From Caulobacteraceae bacterium (GTDB lineage Bacteria; Pseudomonadota; Alphaproteobacteria; Caulobacterales; Caulobacteraceae): a stretch of DNA of 64,000 nt. The translations under genes were made by a program, and so were the position numbers. Numbering within the stretch: position 1 is the stretch's first letter; every line of letters begins with the position of its first letter. Of the stretch, positions 16,772 through 25,517 are shown one piece after another. The DNA lies in the NCBI GenBank assembly GCA_019746095.1, contig JAIESL010000002.1, positions 36,603-100,602 on the forward strand, read 5' to 3'. The notes under the pieces were generated by a model that was not told the origin of the DNA, made no database searches, and was given only the letters and a program-made list of their open reading frames with translations.

Positions 16772-17526
16772 TCCCTCGCGTGATTCCGGTTCTTCTTCTC
16801 AAGGGAGAGGGTCTCGTAAAGACCACCGCCTTCAAGGATCCAAAATACGTTGGAGACCCGATAAACGCGGTGCGCATTTTCAACGAGAAAGAGGTCGACG
16901 AACTGATCTTTCTCGACATCACGGCGGCCAAGGAAAATCGCGGCCCCAACCTCGAGATGGTCAAGCGCATCGCGTCGGAATGCTTCATGCCTCTAGGCTA
17001 CGGCGGCGGCGTCCGAAGCGTGGAGCAGGCCGGCGCCCTGTTCGCGATCGGGGTGGAAAAGGTGATCATCAACAGCGGAGCGCTGGACGACCTGCGCTTG
17101 ATCACCGACGTCTCGAACCGATTTGGCGCCCAGGCGGTGGTGGGGGCGGTCGATGTGCGCAAACCCCTCCTCGGCGGGCCGAAAGTGTATGACCATCGGA
17201 CTGGATCAACAACCGGGCTGGACCCTGTCGAGCACGCGCGCCGGCTGGCGGATGCCGGGGCCGGCGAGGTCTTCGTTAACTCCGTCGACCGCGACGGCAC
17301 CCGAACGGGCTACATGGTCGACATAGTGCGCGCCGTGGCTGACGCCGTTGCGGTGCCGGTGATTGCGTCGGGAGGAGCCGACTCCCTGACAGACGTTCGC
17401 CGCGCCGTCGTGGACGGTCATGCTTCCGCCGCCGCGGCCGGCGCAATGTTTGTCTACCATGGACGCCACCGCGCCGTGCTGATTACATATCCCACGCAAC
17501 AAGAGATTGCTGCTTCACTCTGCTGA
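16765..17526 (+). CDS. hisF: HisF-like cyclase subunit acting as ammonia channel for WbpG
   Basis: This 253-residue beta/alpha-barrel of the HisF family starts at ATG 16765, inside the end of hisH. The barrel motifs FLDITAAKENRGPN, LGYGGGVRSVEQA, VIINSGAL and VIASGGADSL are present. The first strand reads IPRVIPVLLLKGEGLVKT. Canonical HisF has an essential aspartate there (IPCLDV, Asp11), replaced here by leucine. The second catalytic Asp (Asp130) has an equivalent in VVGAVDVRK. Loss of the first Asp argues against imidazole glycerol phosphate synthesis and for a HisF2-type role passing ammonia to WbpG. This is a sequence-based inference from the family's known residues. Confidence 0.88.
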   Translation: MLIPRVIPVLLLKGEGLVKTTAFKDPKYVGDPINAVRIFNEKEVDELIFLDITAAKENRGPNLEMVKRIASECFMPLGYGGGVRSVEQAGALFAIGVEKVIINSGALDDLRLITDVSNRFGAQAVVGAVDVRKPLLGGPKVYDHRTGSTTGLDPVEHARRLADAGAGEVFVNSVDRDGTRTGYMVDIVRAVADAVAVPVIASGGADSLTDVRRAVVDGHASAAAAGAMFVYHGRHRAVLITYPTQQEIAASLC

Positions 17527-17612
17527 AGAGGCCTTGTTCACATTGAGTTCCGCCGCAGAATGACGGACGAACATCCTGCAAATTCGCCACACTCAAATCG
17601 GACACCGCACCA

Positions 17613-18857
17613 GTGGATTTGAAGTTTATAATACGACACCAACTACTGTTGATTGCCCTTGTCGCAATCGTGTTCACGACCGATTTCGTCCGCCTCACAC
17701 TTTTCGTCTACGGAATTGAGCCGCCATTTATCGATGGTATGTTCTATATTCTGTATTATATCTTATTCTCGATCGCGATCGGCATTTTAATTGTAGATTA
17801 TTTTCGAGGCGGGAGTTTCTTTTACGCAACCTTAATAGTATTACTTATACTAATAACAACAGCTCCGCTAATCGCAGGAACACTGATTCGACCCGAACAC
17901 TCGGGGCTGATAGTCATGGGCCTCAATCAGGCCTTCGCGAGCGCTGCCTTCGCGGCCATGGGCCTGCTTTACGCAAAGTTTGGCCTCCGGTTCCGTGAGG
18001 TTCTCGTGCTTTGGCTCGTAATGCTGATCGCCACCATCCCTGCGGTAATTCAGATGATCAGCGATGGCTTCGGGGCAGAAACGCGCCTCGCGGCGGCCGG
18101 GATGCACATCACGCTCGGCGATCAAATCCTGATGATGACTCTGCTGTTGATCATCGCCTCAAGAACACTGGGGCGGCGCCTGCTCGTATTTTCGATTGGG
18201 TTTGTGCTTTTGTCGGCGGTGGGGTCACGCACATCTCTTTACGCATACGCCTTTGCGCTTCCAGTTATACTGCTAGCATCAAAAGAAAAACAACAACTGC
18301 TGTCCTTTAGATTCGTATCAATTACCGCACTAACAATTTCGCTGCCATTTATAATGAATTATATCACTGGTGAGAGCGCAAGCGGAACGCGGATGTTCGG
18401 ATTTTTCTCTGAAGGAACCACAGATTCATCATGGCAGGGACGGATTGATCAGATGAGAGCCGGATTAGAAGATATCGCTGCAAACCCCATTACGGGCAGT
18501 TTTGGCAGTGATGTTGACCGGTATGGATCAATAGGCTTCTACATACACAACTATCTTGAGCTTTGGCGACAGTTTGGAATTTTGCCGTTCGCGCTTTTCA
18601 CCGGCTTGGTCATCTACACTGTTTTAGTGATCATTCTGAGGCACCGACTGATACCTAAGGACGTGCGTTTTGCCGTAATCCTGTTGCTGGTCCCCTTCCT
18701 TATCCAGATCATATTTTCCCGCTCCTACGGGTACCCGCATATATTCTTCATTCTGGGAATGATGGCACTGCTCACCACCGCAAGATTGAGCATTGACCAG
18801 AGGCCGCGTGCTGACGTTGGTGCCAGGGACACCCAACGGGGCGTGGCTCGCCAGTAG
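17613..18857 (+). CDS. wzy: O-antigen polymerase, Wzy-like membrane protein
   Basis: This 414-residue integral membrane protein has about ten to twelve hydrophobic segments and no cytoplasmic enzyme motif. It starts at GTG 17613. The periplasmic loop near residues 260-310 with NYLELWRQFG following matches the pattern of Wzy/WaaL-type proteins. Wzy joins O-units into a polymer on undecaprenyl pyrophosphate. Base composition is much more A+T-rich than the neighbours (for example 17740-17870 and 18270-18420), as is common for wzy genes acquired by transfer. It lies after the sugar genes and before the export genes. A ligase-type role is possible but less likely because a separate ligase-like gene sits at 25518. 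Confidence 0.72.
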   Translation: MDLKFIIRHQLLLIALVAIVFTTDFVRLTLFVYGIEPPFIDGMFYILYYILFSIAIGILIVDYFRGGSFFYATLIVLLILITTAPLIAGTLIRPEHSGLIVMGLNQAFASAAFAAMGLLYAKFGLRFREVLVLWLVMLIATIPAVIQMISDGFGAETRLAAAGMHITLGDQILMMTLLLIIASRTLGRRLLVFSIGFVLLSAVGSRTSLYAYAFALPVILLASKEKQQLLSFRFVSITALTISLPFIMNYITGESASGTRMFGFFSEGTTDSSWQGRIDQMRAGLEDIAANPITGSFGSDVDRYGSIGFYIHNYLELWRQFGILPFALFTGLVIYTVLVIILRHRLIPKDVRFAVILLLVPFLIQIIFSRSYGYPHIFFILGMMALLTTARLSIDQRPRADVGARDTQRGVARQ

Positions 18858-19114
18858 AACCCAGACTTCGCCGCCAGATCCCGACCGCCGCTGCGGACCT
18901 TCGGTCGGCGATTTCCCGTTCGGGCGCGCCATCGTCTGGGACCGCTTGTCACTCTGGACGTCTGCGGCCGGGCTCGTTCTGCCGGTCCGTGTCGCCCGAC
19001 CGTTGATTCGACCGACTTGCTCGGGCTACATAGGCTGTCGAAGCAGAGCTGTCAGATCGCTCGTCGATTAATCCGCCGCCACAACGGCGGAACAACCAAG
19101 GTTACTGTTCTACC
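18858..19114. other. Intergenic stretch, likely promoter of the export genes
   Basis: This 257-base stretch lies between the wzy-like gene and the Wza-like gene. No open frame in it resembles a protein, and no clear rho-independent terminator is visible. It is the natural place for a promoter of the export genes, but I could not identify a box with confidence. Confidence 0.4.
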
Positions 19115-19807
19115 ATGCGCATCCCAGAGCTGATCCCGCTGTTCGCAGTGTTGCTGCTTGGGGCCTGTGGTGGCTCCGGGATGGACCTCGCCGAGATGTC
19201 CGCTGCCCGGCCGATCGATCTTCAGTCGAATGCGATCACGCCGTTGCCGCAGGTGGAATATCGCATTGGTGTAGGGGACAAGCTCGATGTTCGCGTCTTT
19301 CAGGTCCCTGACCTGTCGTTCGACGAATTGGTGGTGGATACCTCCGGCAATATCCAGTTGCCGTTGATCGGCTTGGTGCAGGCTGCTGGACGTAGCTCGG
19401 GCGAATTGTCGACCGACATCGCAGCCCGCCTCTCGGTTCAGTATCTGCGGGACCCTCAAGTTACAGTGACGGTCACGGAGGCGGCGAGCCAGAAGATCAC
19501 CGTGGATGGCGCAGTGACCAAGCCGGGCGTTTACGAAATGCGGGGTTCGACTTCATTGCTTCAGGCGGTAGCCATGGCCCAAGGGCCGACCGGTATCGCA
19601 GATCTTACCAAAGTTGCTGTGTTCCGAACCCTGAATGGCCAGCGCTCGGTCGCCGTGTTCGATCTCGCTGCTATTCGCCAAGGCCGCGCAGCGGACCCCA
19701 TCGTGCTCGGAGACGATGTCATTGTTGTCGATACGTCGCGTCTGAACTCTGCCCTGCGCCAGATCATCACCGCTGTCCCAGCATTGGCTGTGTTCCGACC
19801 GTTCTAA
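19115..19807 (+). CDS. Polysaccharide export lipoprotein, Wza-like (short)
   Basis: This 230-residue outer-membrane export protein has a lipoprotein signal with lipobox LLGAC (Cys18). A Poly_export segment, YRIGVGDKLDVRVFQVPDLS, lies near residues 45-64 (DxLxVxVFxxPDLS pattern), followed by a SLBB-like region ITVDGAVTKPGVYEMRGST near 128. Wza forms the outer-membrane channel with the Wzc kinase as inner-membrane partner, and wzc lies downstream beyond the IS element. The protein is shorter than E. coli Wza (~380 residues), typical of the GumB/short Wza group in alphaproteobacteria, where other proteins complete the channel. The IS insertion separates it from wzc. Confidence 0.88.
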   Translation: MRIPELIPLFAVLLLGACGGSGMDLAEMSAARPIDLQSNAITPLPQVEYRIGVGDKLDVRVFQVPDLSFDELVVDTSGNIQLPLIGLVQAAGRSSGELSTDIAARLSVQYLRDPQVTVTVTEAASQKITVDGAVTKPGVYEMRGSTSLLQAVAMAQGPTGIADLTKVAVFRTLNGQRSVAVFDLAAIRQGRAADPIVLGDDVIVVDTSRLNSALRQIITAVPALAVFRPF

Positions 19808-19965
19808 GTGGTCTGGGCCAGTTTGTTTTCCAGATAGGCGGATCGCTTATTCACGGTTGTTATGCTTGGAGGCCAGCCTTGGTTCATAGTTTTGTTGACT
19901 TTTGACCTGCCCCCTTCCTGATCCCTCGGTTTGAGTGAGAGTCCGTCAACCTCAAGGAGACGGAC

Positions 19966-20229
19966 ATGAAGAAGAGCAGGTTCACCGAGGCGCAGATCAT
20001 AGGCGTGCTGCGCGAACAGGAAGCTGGCGGTGCGACGGCGGAGGTCTGCCGGCGGCACGGGATCAGCGAGCAGACCTTCTATCGGTGGAAGGCCAAATAC
20101 AGCGGGATGAGAGTTTCCGACGCCCAGAAGCTGAAGACGCTTGAGGACGAGAACCGGCGGCTGAAGAAGCTGCTGGCGGAGTCGATGCTGGACGTGGCGG
20201 CGTTGAAGGATCTCCTGGGAATAAACTGA
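19966..20229 (+). CDS. IS3-family transposase OrfA
   Basis: This 87-residue protein has a helix-turn-helix ([36 protein letters not shown]) and a C-terminal leucine-rich coiled-coil, [11 protein letters not shown]. It binds the IS inverted repeats and is the N-terminal half of the active OrfAB transposase. A ribosome-binding site AAGGAGA lies before the ATG. It ends at TGA 20227-20229, inside the orfB frame, which lies one base back (-1), as expected for IS3-type programmed frameshifting. Confidence 0.93.
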   Translation: MKKSRFTEAQIIGVLREQEAGGATAEVCRRHGISEQTFYRWKAKYSGMRVSDAQKLKTLEDENRRLKKLLAESMLDVAALKDLLGIN

Positions 20230-21134
20230 CCGGGCCCGCTGTTCGCCGGGAAGCCGCGCTTCGCCTGATTGCGGAGCGCGGCTACTCGCAACGGCGGGCC
20301 TGTGGGCTGGTCGAGGTCGATCCCAAGACGGTGCGCCGCGCGCCTGAACCCGGCGACGTGGAGGTGCGAGAACGGCTGCGGAGGCTGGCCGGAGAGCGCC
20401 GTCGGTTCGGTTACCGACGGCTGGGCATCCTGTTGGAGCGTGAGGGCGTCAGCCTGAACAAGAAGAAGCTGTTCCGGCTCTATCGGGAAGAGGGCCTGGC
20501 AGTGCGCCGGCGGCGAGGGCGCAAGCGGGCGACCGGAATGCGGACGCCGATGGCCGTGCCGGACCGGCCGAACCAGCGCTGGAGCCTCGACTTCGTGGCG
20601 GACGACCTGTCGTGGGGTCGGCGCTTCCGCATTCTGTGCATCGTGGACGACTTCACGCGCGAGGCCCTGGCGCTGGTGGTCGACACCTCGATCGGCGGCC
20701 GGCGCATGGCGCGCGAGCTGGATGCGCTGATCGCCCGGCGCGGCAAGCCGGCCCTGATCGTCAGCGACAACGGCACGGAGATGACGTCGAGGGCGATGCT
20801 GGAATGGTCCAACCGGACCGGCGTCGGCTGGCACTACATCGATCCCGGAAAGCCCCAGCAGAACGGCTTCGTCGAGAGCTTCAACGGCAAGTTCCGTGAC
20901 GAGTGCCTGAACGAGGAGGTGTTCACGACGCTGGCGGAAGCCCGGGCCGTCATCAGCCGGTGGCGGCACGACTACAACCACGTCCGACCGCACTCCGCCC
21001 ACGGCGGCCTCGCGCCGGAGACCGTGCGGCTGAACCACGCGGCCGGTCGGCTGCGCGACGTGAATAGCTGCGCCGCCCGGCCGCTCCCACCGGAGCCCAA
21101 GATCAGTTATGAAGCCTGCGGACTCCCATTATGA
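20223..21134 (+). CDS. IS3-family transposase OrfB (DDE domain)
   Basis: This is the catalytic half of the transposase, read in the -1 frame relative to OrfA. An open frame runs from about 20223 ([13 protein letters not shown]) with an ATG-like start only further in. The DDE residues are visible as [15 protein letters not shown] and FVESFNGKF, followed by the HYNxxRPH-type motif [16 protein letters not shown]. OrfB is likely made as an OrfAB fusion by frameshifting near the end of orfA, or as a separate product. Approximate length is about 303 residues. The whole catalytic core is intact, so the element could still be active. Confidence 0.9.
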   Translation, partial: KLTGPAVRREAALRLIAERGYSQRRACGLVEVDPKTVRRAPEPGDVEVRERLRRLAGERRRFGYRRLGILLEREGVSLNKKKLFRLYREEGLAVRRRRGRKRATGMRTPMAVPDRPNQRWSLDFVADDLSWGRRFRILCIVDDFTREALALVVDTSIGGRRMARELDALIARRGKPALIVSDNGTEMTSRAMLEWSNRTGVGWHYIDPGKPQQNGFVESFNGKFRDECLNEEVFTTLAEARAVISRWRHDYNHVRPHSAHGGLAPETVRLNHAAGRLRDVNSCAARPLPPEPKISYEACGLPL

Positions 21135-21361
21135 CCGCGGGACCACAGGGGGGCAGGTCATCCTGTGATCCGGTTTCCCGGGAGCAGATCACCCAGAGTT
21201 CGGCTCGCCCCTTGATTTCATATAGGTAGCCAGCTTAGGGAGGGGACTGATTGGGTTGCCGCCGGAACGAAATCAAGAGCGTGGTCCAGTGCTTTCCGAC
21301 TAAAGTCTCTCGAAGTCCAATCTGTCGACCCCGATGTCGTATTTGTTGAGCGGACCTCTTA

Positions 21362-23650
21362 ATGCCGGCGGAAGATAAATTGAATAATATTCATAACACC
21401 AGCGCGGCCCAATCGCCCAACAAGGCAGTCGAACCCACGCAGGATTACAACGGTTCGGTCTGGGTTGACGACAATCACGAGCAGATTTCGTTCAATCTCT
21501 CCACTTACTGGCACTTAGCTATCAAGCATCGAATACTGATACTTGCCTGCTTCTTCGGTACAATCCTTGTCGGCGCGGCTATCACTCTGCTTATGACGCC
21601 CATCTACACCGCCCAGGCCACTCTTCAGATCGACCGTGAAACGGCACGAGTTTACAACGCGGAAGATGTCGCTCCGCGCGAGAATCTTGCGCAAGGAATG
21701 GAGTTCTTCCAGACTCAGTATGGCCTCATCCGGAGCCGCTCGCTCGCTGAACGTGTGGTGGAGAACCTTGGCCTTGCCAGGTCCGACGCGGCGCTGGCGG
21801 CCCTCGGCGTTGAGCCTCCCGCTGCAACCGGTTCCGCAGCGGCTCAAGCCGTCCGTCGTCGGGCAAAGGCCCTCGGAATGTTGAGGGGCGGCCTTCGGGT
21901 GACTCCGGACCGAGGCTCCCGACTGGTCACGATCAGCTTCGACCATCCGGACCCGGTTGTCGCGGCTCGGTTGGCCAACGGTTTCGCCGAAAACTTCATC
22001 GAGGCCAATCTGGATCGAAAGTTCGAGTCCTCGTCATATGCTCGTGAATTCCTCGAAGAACGGATCACTCAGACGAAAACCCGCCTGGAAGACGCCGAGC
22101 GCCAGCTGGTCGCCTATGCCGCCAACCAACAAATCATCAATGTGGATGAGTATGCTGCGGGTGGCGGACCATCTGACGATGGTGCGCGTTCGCTCGTTTC
22201 GAACAATCTCGTCATATTGAACAACTCCCTTTCGGAAGCGCGCGCCCGGCGGGTGACGGCGGAAGAACGGTGGCGGTCTGCTCGGTCCGCGCCCTTAATG
22301 GCTCTTCCTGAAGTGATGTCGAATCCATCAATCCAACGCCTCACCGAACAGCAGGCACAATTCGAGACCGAGTACAGTCAGAAATTAAGTACCTATCAGC
22401 CAGATTATCCGGAGATGGTTCGACTGAGGGCGCAGATCGATGAGGCCCAAAGCCAAATCATGACGATCGCCGAAAATATTCGGCGCTCAATCGAAAGCCA
22501 GTACAATATAGCGTTGAACGAGGAGCGTTCGCTCGAAAATCAGGTCAACGGACTTAAGGTAGATGTATTAGATCTTCGGGACCGTTCGGTTCAGTACAAT
22601 ATCCTGCAGCGAGAGCTGGACACAACGCGAACTCTATATGACGGCCTTCTCCAGCGCTACAAGGAGGTCGGCGTCACTGGAGGGGTCACAGCTAACAACG
22701 TTTCGATCGTTGACCTTGCCACTCCACCGAGCCGGCCGGCAAAGCCCAACCTGTTGATCAACCTCATGTTGGCGGCCATGTTCGGGCTTGGCATTGGGAT
22801 CGTTTCTGCCCTGCTTTTTGAGGCGCTTGACGAGACACTCGCAAACCCAGATGACGTGGAGAAAAAGCTGGGCATTCCAGTTCTCGGCGTTGTGCCGATT
22901 TTAGGCAAAGATACCAAGGTGGTCGATGCGCTGGCGGATGTTCGGTCCAGCTTCTCAGAAGCCTATTACTCACTTCGGACATCGCTACAGTTTTCGACTC
23001 CGCAAGGCATCCCTGCAAGCTTGCTCATTTCGAGCGCGCGGCCAGGAGAGGGTAAATCTACGACTGCCTACGCAGTCGCCCGCAATATTGCCACGTCCGG
23101 GAAACGTGTTCTTCTGATAGACGGCGATCTCCGGAACCCATCAATGCACCGCCTATTAGGCTTCGATAACGAACGGGGAATGAGCAACTTGCTTTCCGGC
23201 TCTTTGGAGCTCGCTGCCGTTGCCCGCCGAACGGCACAGGAGAACCTATTTTTTATCCCTTGCGGTCCGCTCCCGCCCAATCCCGCAGAACTTTGGGGCA
23301 GTGATCGTCTGCGCCGATTACTGATCGAAGCACAGCAAAGTTTCGACCATATAGTAGTGGACGGTCCGCCAGTGCTTGGTTTTGCGGACTCTCCCATACT
23401 GGCTGCGAACTTGGCCGGCGTTCTGTTTGTCGTTGAGGCTAGTGTGACCCGACGGGGCCAAGTGCGCGGGGCCCTACGCCGCATGATGATGGGGCAAGCC
23501 CGTCTGCTCGGGATTGTGCTTACCAAGTTTAACCCGAAGGCCGGATCCTCGGTGGGCTACGACTACGCCTATGACTACCGTTACGGTGCCGAACCAGCCC
23601 CGACGCCAATTCCGAAGCCGGAAGGCGGCAAGAAGGGCAAGCGCGGTTGA
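21362..23650 (+). CDS. wzc: Polysaccharide co-polymerase and tyrosine autokinase, Wzc-like
   Basis: This 762-residue inner-membrane protein has a Wzz domain with a first membrane helix (ILILACFFGTILVGAAI, near residue 61) and a second helix (LLINLMLAAMFGLGIG, near 465), with coiled coil between. The cytoplasmic BY-kinase domain carries Walker A SARPGEGKSTT near residue 560, Walker A' LLIDGDLRNP near 585 and Walker B HIVVDGPPVLG near 665. The C-terminus has a tyrosine cluster (YDYAYDYRYG), the usual autophosphorylation tail. It controls chain length and gates export with the Wza-like lipoprotein. The start is ATG 21362, 201 bases after the IS. A TTG start for the next gene overlaps its stop. 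Confidence 0.92.
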   Translation: MPAEDKLNNIHNTSAAQSPNKAVEPTQDYNGSVWVDDNHEQISFNLSTYWHLAIKHRILILACFFGTILVGAAITLLMTPIYTAQATLQIDRETARVYNAEDVAPRENLAQGMEFFQTQYGLIRSRSLAERVVENLGLARSDAALAALGVEPPAATGSAAAQAVRRRAKALGMLRGGLRVTPDRGSRLVTISFDHPDPVVAARLANGFAENFIEANLDRKFESSSYAREFLEERITQTKTRLEDAERQLVAYAANQQIINVDEYAAGGGPSDDGARSLVSNNLVILNNSLSEARARRVTAEERWRSARSAPLMALPEVMSNPSIQRLTEQQAQFETEYSQKLSTYQPDYPEMVRLRAQIDEAQSQIMTIAENIRRSIESQYNIALNEERSLENQVNGLKVDVLDLRDRSVQYNILQRELDTTRTLYDGLLQRYKEVGVTGGVTANNVSIVDLATPPSRPAKPNLLINLMLAAMFGLGIGIVSALLFEALDETLANPDDVEKKLGIPVLGVVPILGKDTKVVDALADVRSSFSEAYYSLRTSLQFSTPQGIPASLLISSARPGEGKSTTAYAVARNIATSGKRVLLIDGDLRNPSMHRLLGFDNERGMSNLLSGSLELAAVARRTAQENLFFIPCGPLPPNPAELWGSDRLRRLLIEAQQSFDHIVVDGPPVLGFADSPILAANLAGVLFVVEASVTRRGQVRGALRRMMMGQARLLGIVLTKFNPKAGSSVGYDYAYDYRYGAEPAPTPIPKPEGGKKGKRG

Positions 23651-24891
23651 AAGACCGGGCGGACAAGCCCGCCGCCCGACAGCGGGGTACCCGTGCCGTT
23701 GACATCGCCTTATATGGGCTAACGGTCGGCGCTGTTGTGCTCGGCTGGCAGATCGCCATCCAGCCCCTGCTGAAGCAGGCACCGATAGAGGTTGCGATCC
23801 GGCTGGCACCGGATTCGCCGACAGTTCTGCGGCGGTCGGCCGAGGCCGAACTTAGCGCCGGCCGGGTCGATAACGCGGCGGCGCTCGGTCGGGAGGCCCT
23901 CGCCCGGTCTCCCTTCGATGTCCGGGCACTCCGCATCATCGGCCTGACCGAAGCCCGGGCGGGGCGTGAGGATGCGGCGGACGATATCCTGACCCTGGCC
24001 GGGAACTGGAGCCTGCGCGACGATCCGGCCCATGCCTGGCTGGTCGATCGTCGTCTGCGGCGCGGCGACTATGCCTCCGCCTTCGCCCACGCCGATACGC
24101 TTGTCCGGCGTCGCGAGGACATCCGCCCCCTGGTGTTCCGGATGTTCACGGTTGCAGGCACGCAGGATCCGCAGCGATCCCTGCCGGTCATCGCCAGCCT
24201 GCTGGCTGCTCAACCGCCGTGGCGCGACGCTTATCTGGCCAGCCTGTCAGACACCTCCGAGGAACTGCAACTAGCCACCCGTCTGGCGACCCTGCTGGAG
24301 GCCGGGCCCGCTCCCCTTAGCCCGCTCGAACTGCAGCGTCTGTATCTCACCCTCTTCAACAAGGGTCAGCTGGGCGAGCTACGGACGGTTCGGTCGCGTC
24401 TGAACCGGCCACCAAACGATGTGGCAGTGGCCAACGGCGGCTTTGCGGACGCCGACGCGCCGGTCCCTTTCCAATGGCAACTGGCTCAGAAGGCCGGCGT
24501 TGTGGCCGAAATCGTGGCCGACGACCTTCGTCCGGCCAACCCTGCCCTGCGAATAGATTATGATGGCTATGCCTCTGCACGGATCGCCGAACAGCTGACG
24601 TTCCTAGCACCCGGATCCTACCGCTTCTCGGCCGAGACCCGCAGCGAGGCCGGCGCGCCCGCGGCCCGACTGTCCTGGACCCTAACCTGCGCGACCGGGG
24701 GCGATGTGATCGGCTCCCTGCCGGCGGGCGAGGCGTCCGCAAGCCGCAATGTCTGGTCGACCCTGTCGGGGCGATTCGAGGTTCCGGCCAACTGTCCGGC
24801 CCAATGGCTGCGGCTGGAGACCCGAGCCGATGATCGGCGGTCGCCGACCGTGGTCTGGTTCGACCGGATCACCCTTTCTCCCGCTCGATGA
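23647..24891 (+). CDS. Membrane-anchored TPR-like protein with C-terminal beta domain, function unknown
   Basis: This 414-residue protein starts at TTG 23647 inside the end of wzc. A single N-terminal membrane helix (ALYGLTVGAVVLGWQIAIQPL, residues ~22-42) is followed by helical repeats resembling TPRs (for example VLRRSAEAELSAGRVDNAAALGREALARSP). A C-terminal domain from about residue 265 looks like a carbohydrate-binding or jelly-roll module, with SYRFSAETRSEAGAP and NVWSTLSGRFEVP. The protein should sit in the periplasm. Together with wzc and the ligase-like gene it may organise the secretion machinery or bind the polymer. Annotated functions of similar proteins are not known to me, so the role is open. 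Confidence 0.75.
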   Translation: MKDRADKPAARQRGTRAVDIALYGLTVGAVVLGWQIAIQPLLKQAPIEVAIRLAPDSPTVLRRSAEAELSAGRVDNAAALGREALARSPFDVRALRIIGLTEARAGREDAADDILTLAGNWSLRDDPAHAWLVDRRLRRGDYASAFAHADTLVRRREDIRPLVFRMFTVAGTQDPQRSLPVIASLLAAQPPWRDAYLASLSDTSEELQLATRLATLLEAGPAPLSPLELQRLYLTLFNKGQLGELRTVRSRLNRPPNDVAVANGGFADADAPVPFQWQLAQKAGVVAEIVADDLRPANPALRIDYDGYASARIAEQLTFLAPGSYRFSAETRSEAGAPAARLSWTLTCATGGDVIGSLPAGEASASRNVWSTLSGRFEVPANCPAQWLRLETRADDRRSPTVVWFDRITLSPAR

Positions 24892-25025
24892 AGGCTGTTT
24901 CGGGTCCGGTGTCTCTGCCAGAGCACGTTTTTGACTCGGTTGGCTGTTGCTTTTCGGCGGGCGGCCAACTAGAAAACAACGATACGGGTTCGTGTTCTGC
25001 CCCTTCCGCCTAAGGATGTTTAAGC

Positions 25026-25499
25026 ATGCGTAAGGCTATTGTTGCCGTTACGGCCGGGATGTTGATTGTCGCCGGGCAGGCCATTGCCGCGAACGGTTCG
25101 GCTGTGTCGCGCTCGACCGAGGTCGTCGATACCGACGCGGTCTCGACGCTCGCGCTCTCCGACTCGGCCTCGACTGTCGCCCTCGCCGACTCGGTCATTG
25201 AAGATCGCGTAGTTGTCAGCCATCTGGTCCCTTCGGCGGATGACATCCATGTTGGCGGTCAGGATACCGGAGGCGCTCAGACCCCACCAATGCAGCAGAC
25301 CCCACCAATGCAGCCTGTTTCTGGCGGCGGCTCGGCTGGCGGCGGGATGTCTGCTGGCGGCGGCATGGCTGGCGGCGGCGGCGGCTTGGCCGGTATCGGT
25401 GGTATCGGTGGCCTCGCCGCTATCGGTGGTTTGGCGGCGGGTATTGCTTATGCCGTTAGCGAATCAAATGACGCTCCGAATAGCCCGGGCGCCCAGTAG
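25026..25499 (+). CDS. Secreted glycine-rich protein, function unknown
   Basis: This 157-residue protein has a signal peptide (MRKAIVAVTAGMLIVAGQAIAA, cleavage near residue 22). An Asp/Ser-rich region with VVDTDAVSTLALSDSASTVALADSV follows. A short repeat then encodes QTPPMQQTPPMQP, and the C-terminus is rich in Gly (GGGSAGGGMSAGGGMAGGGGG) and ends in a hydrophobic GIGGLAAIGGLAAGIAYAV. The last part could be a transmembrane or membrane-inserting segment. No catalytic motif was seen. It lies between the TPR protein and the ligase-like gene, so it may be a surface or periplasmic partner of the polysaccharide, but this is only context. Confidence 0.7.
   Translation: MRKAIVAVTAGMLIVAGQAIAANGSAVSRSTEVVDTDAVSTLALSDSASTVALADSVIEDRVVVSHLVPSADDIHVGGQDTGGAQTPPMQQTPPMQPVSGGGSAGGGMSAGGGMAGGGGGLAGIGGIGGLAAIGGLAAGIAYAVSESNDAPNSPGAQ
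25278..25313 (+). repeat. 18-base tandem repeat, two copies, in the Gly-rich gene
   Basis: The sequence CAGACCCCACCAATGCAG occurs twice in direct tandem, encoding QTPPMQ twice. It lies inside the secreted Gly-rich protein gene. Two perfect copies suggest recent slippage and could vary between strains. Confidence 0.85.
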
Positions 25500-25517
25500 G
25501 CGTTTTTGATGTAGCGC

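Larger units (their letters stand above)
19903..21160 (+). mobile_element. IS3-family insertion sequence
   Basis: This 1.26-kb element has terminal inverted repeats beginning TGACCTGCCCCC at both ends (left at 19903, right end at 21160 on the other strand). It carries orfA (19966-20229) and a -1 frame orfB encoding a DDE transposase. It interrupts the wza-wzc operon in the same orientation. Flanking bases do not show an obvious direct target repeat, so either it is small and eroded or the insertion has since rearranged. Confidence 0.88.

Noticed and set aside
19890..21175. Target-site duplication around the IS3 element
   Set aside because: Bases next to the left end (TTT) and the right end (TCC) do not match; no direct repeat of 3-4 bases can be claimed.
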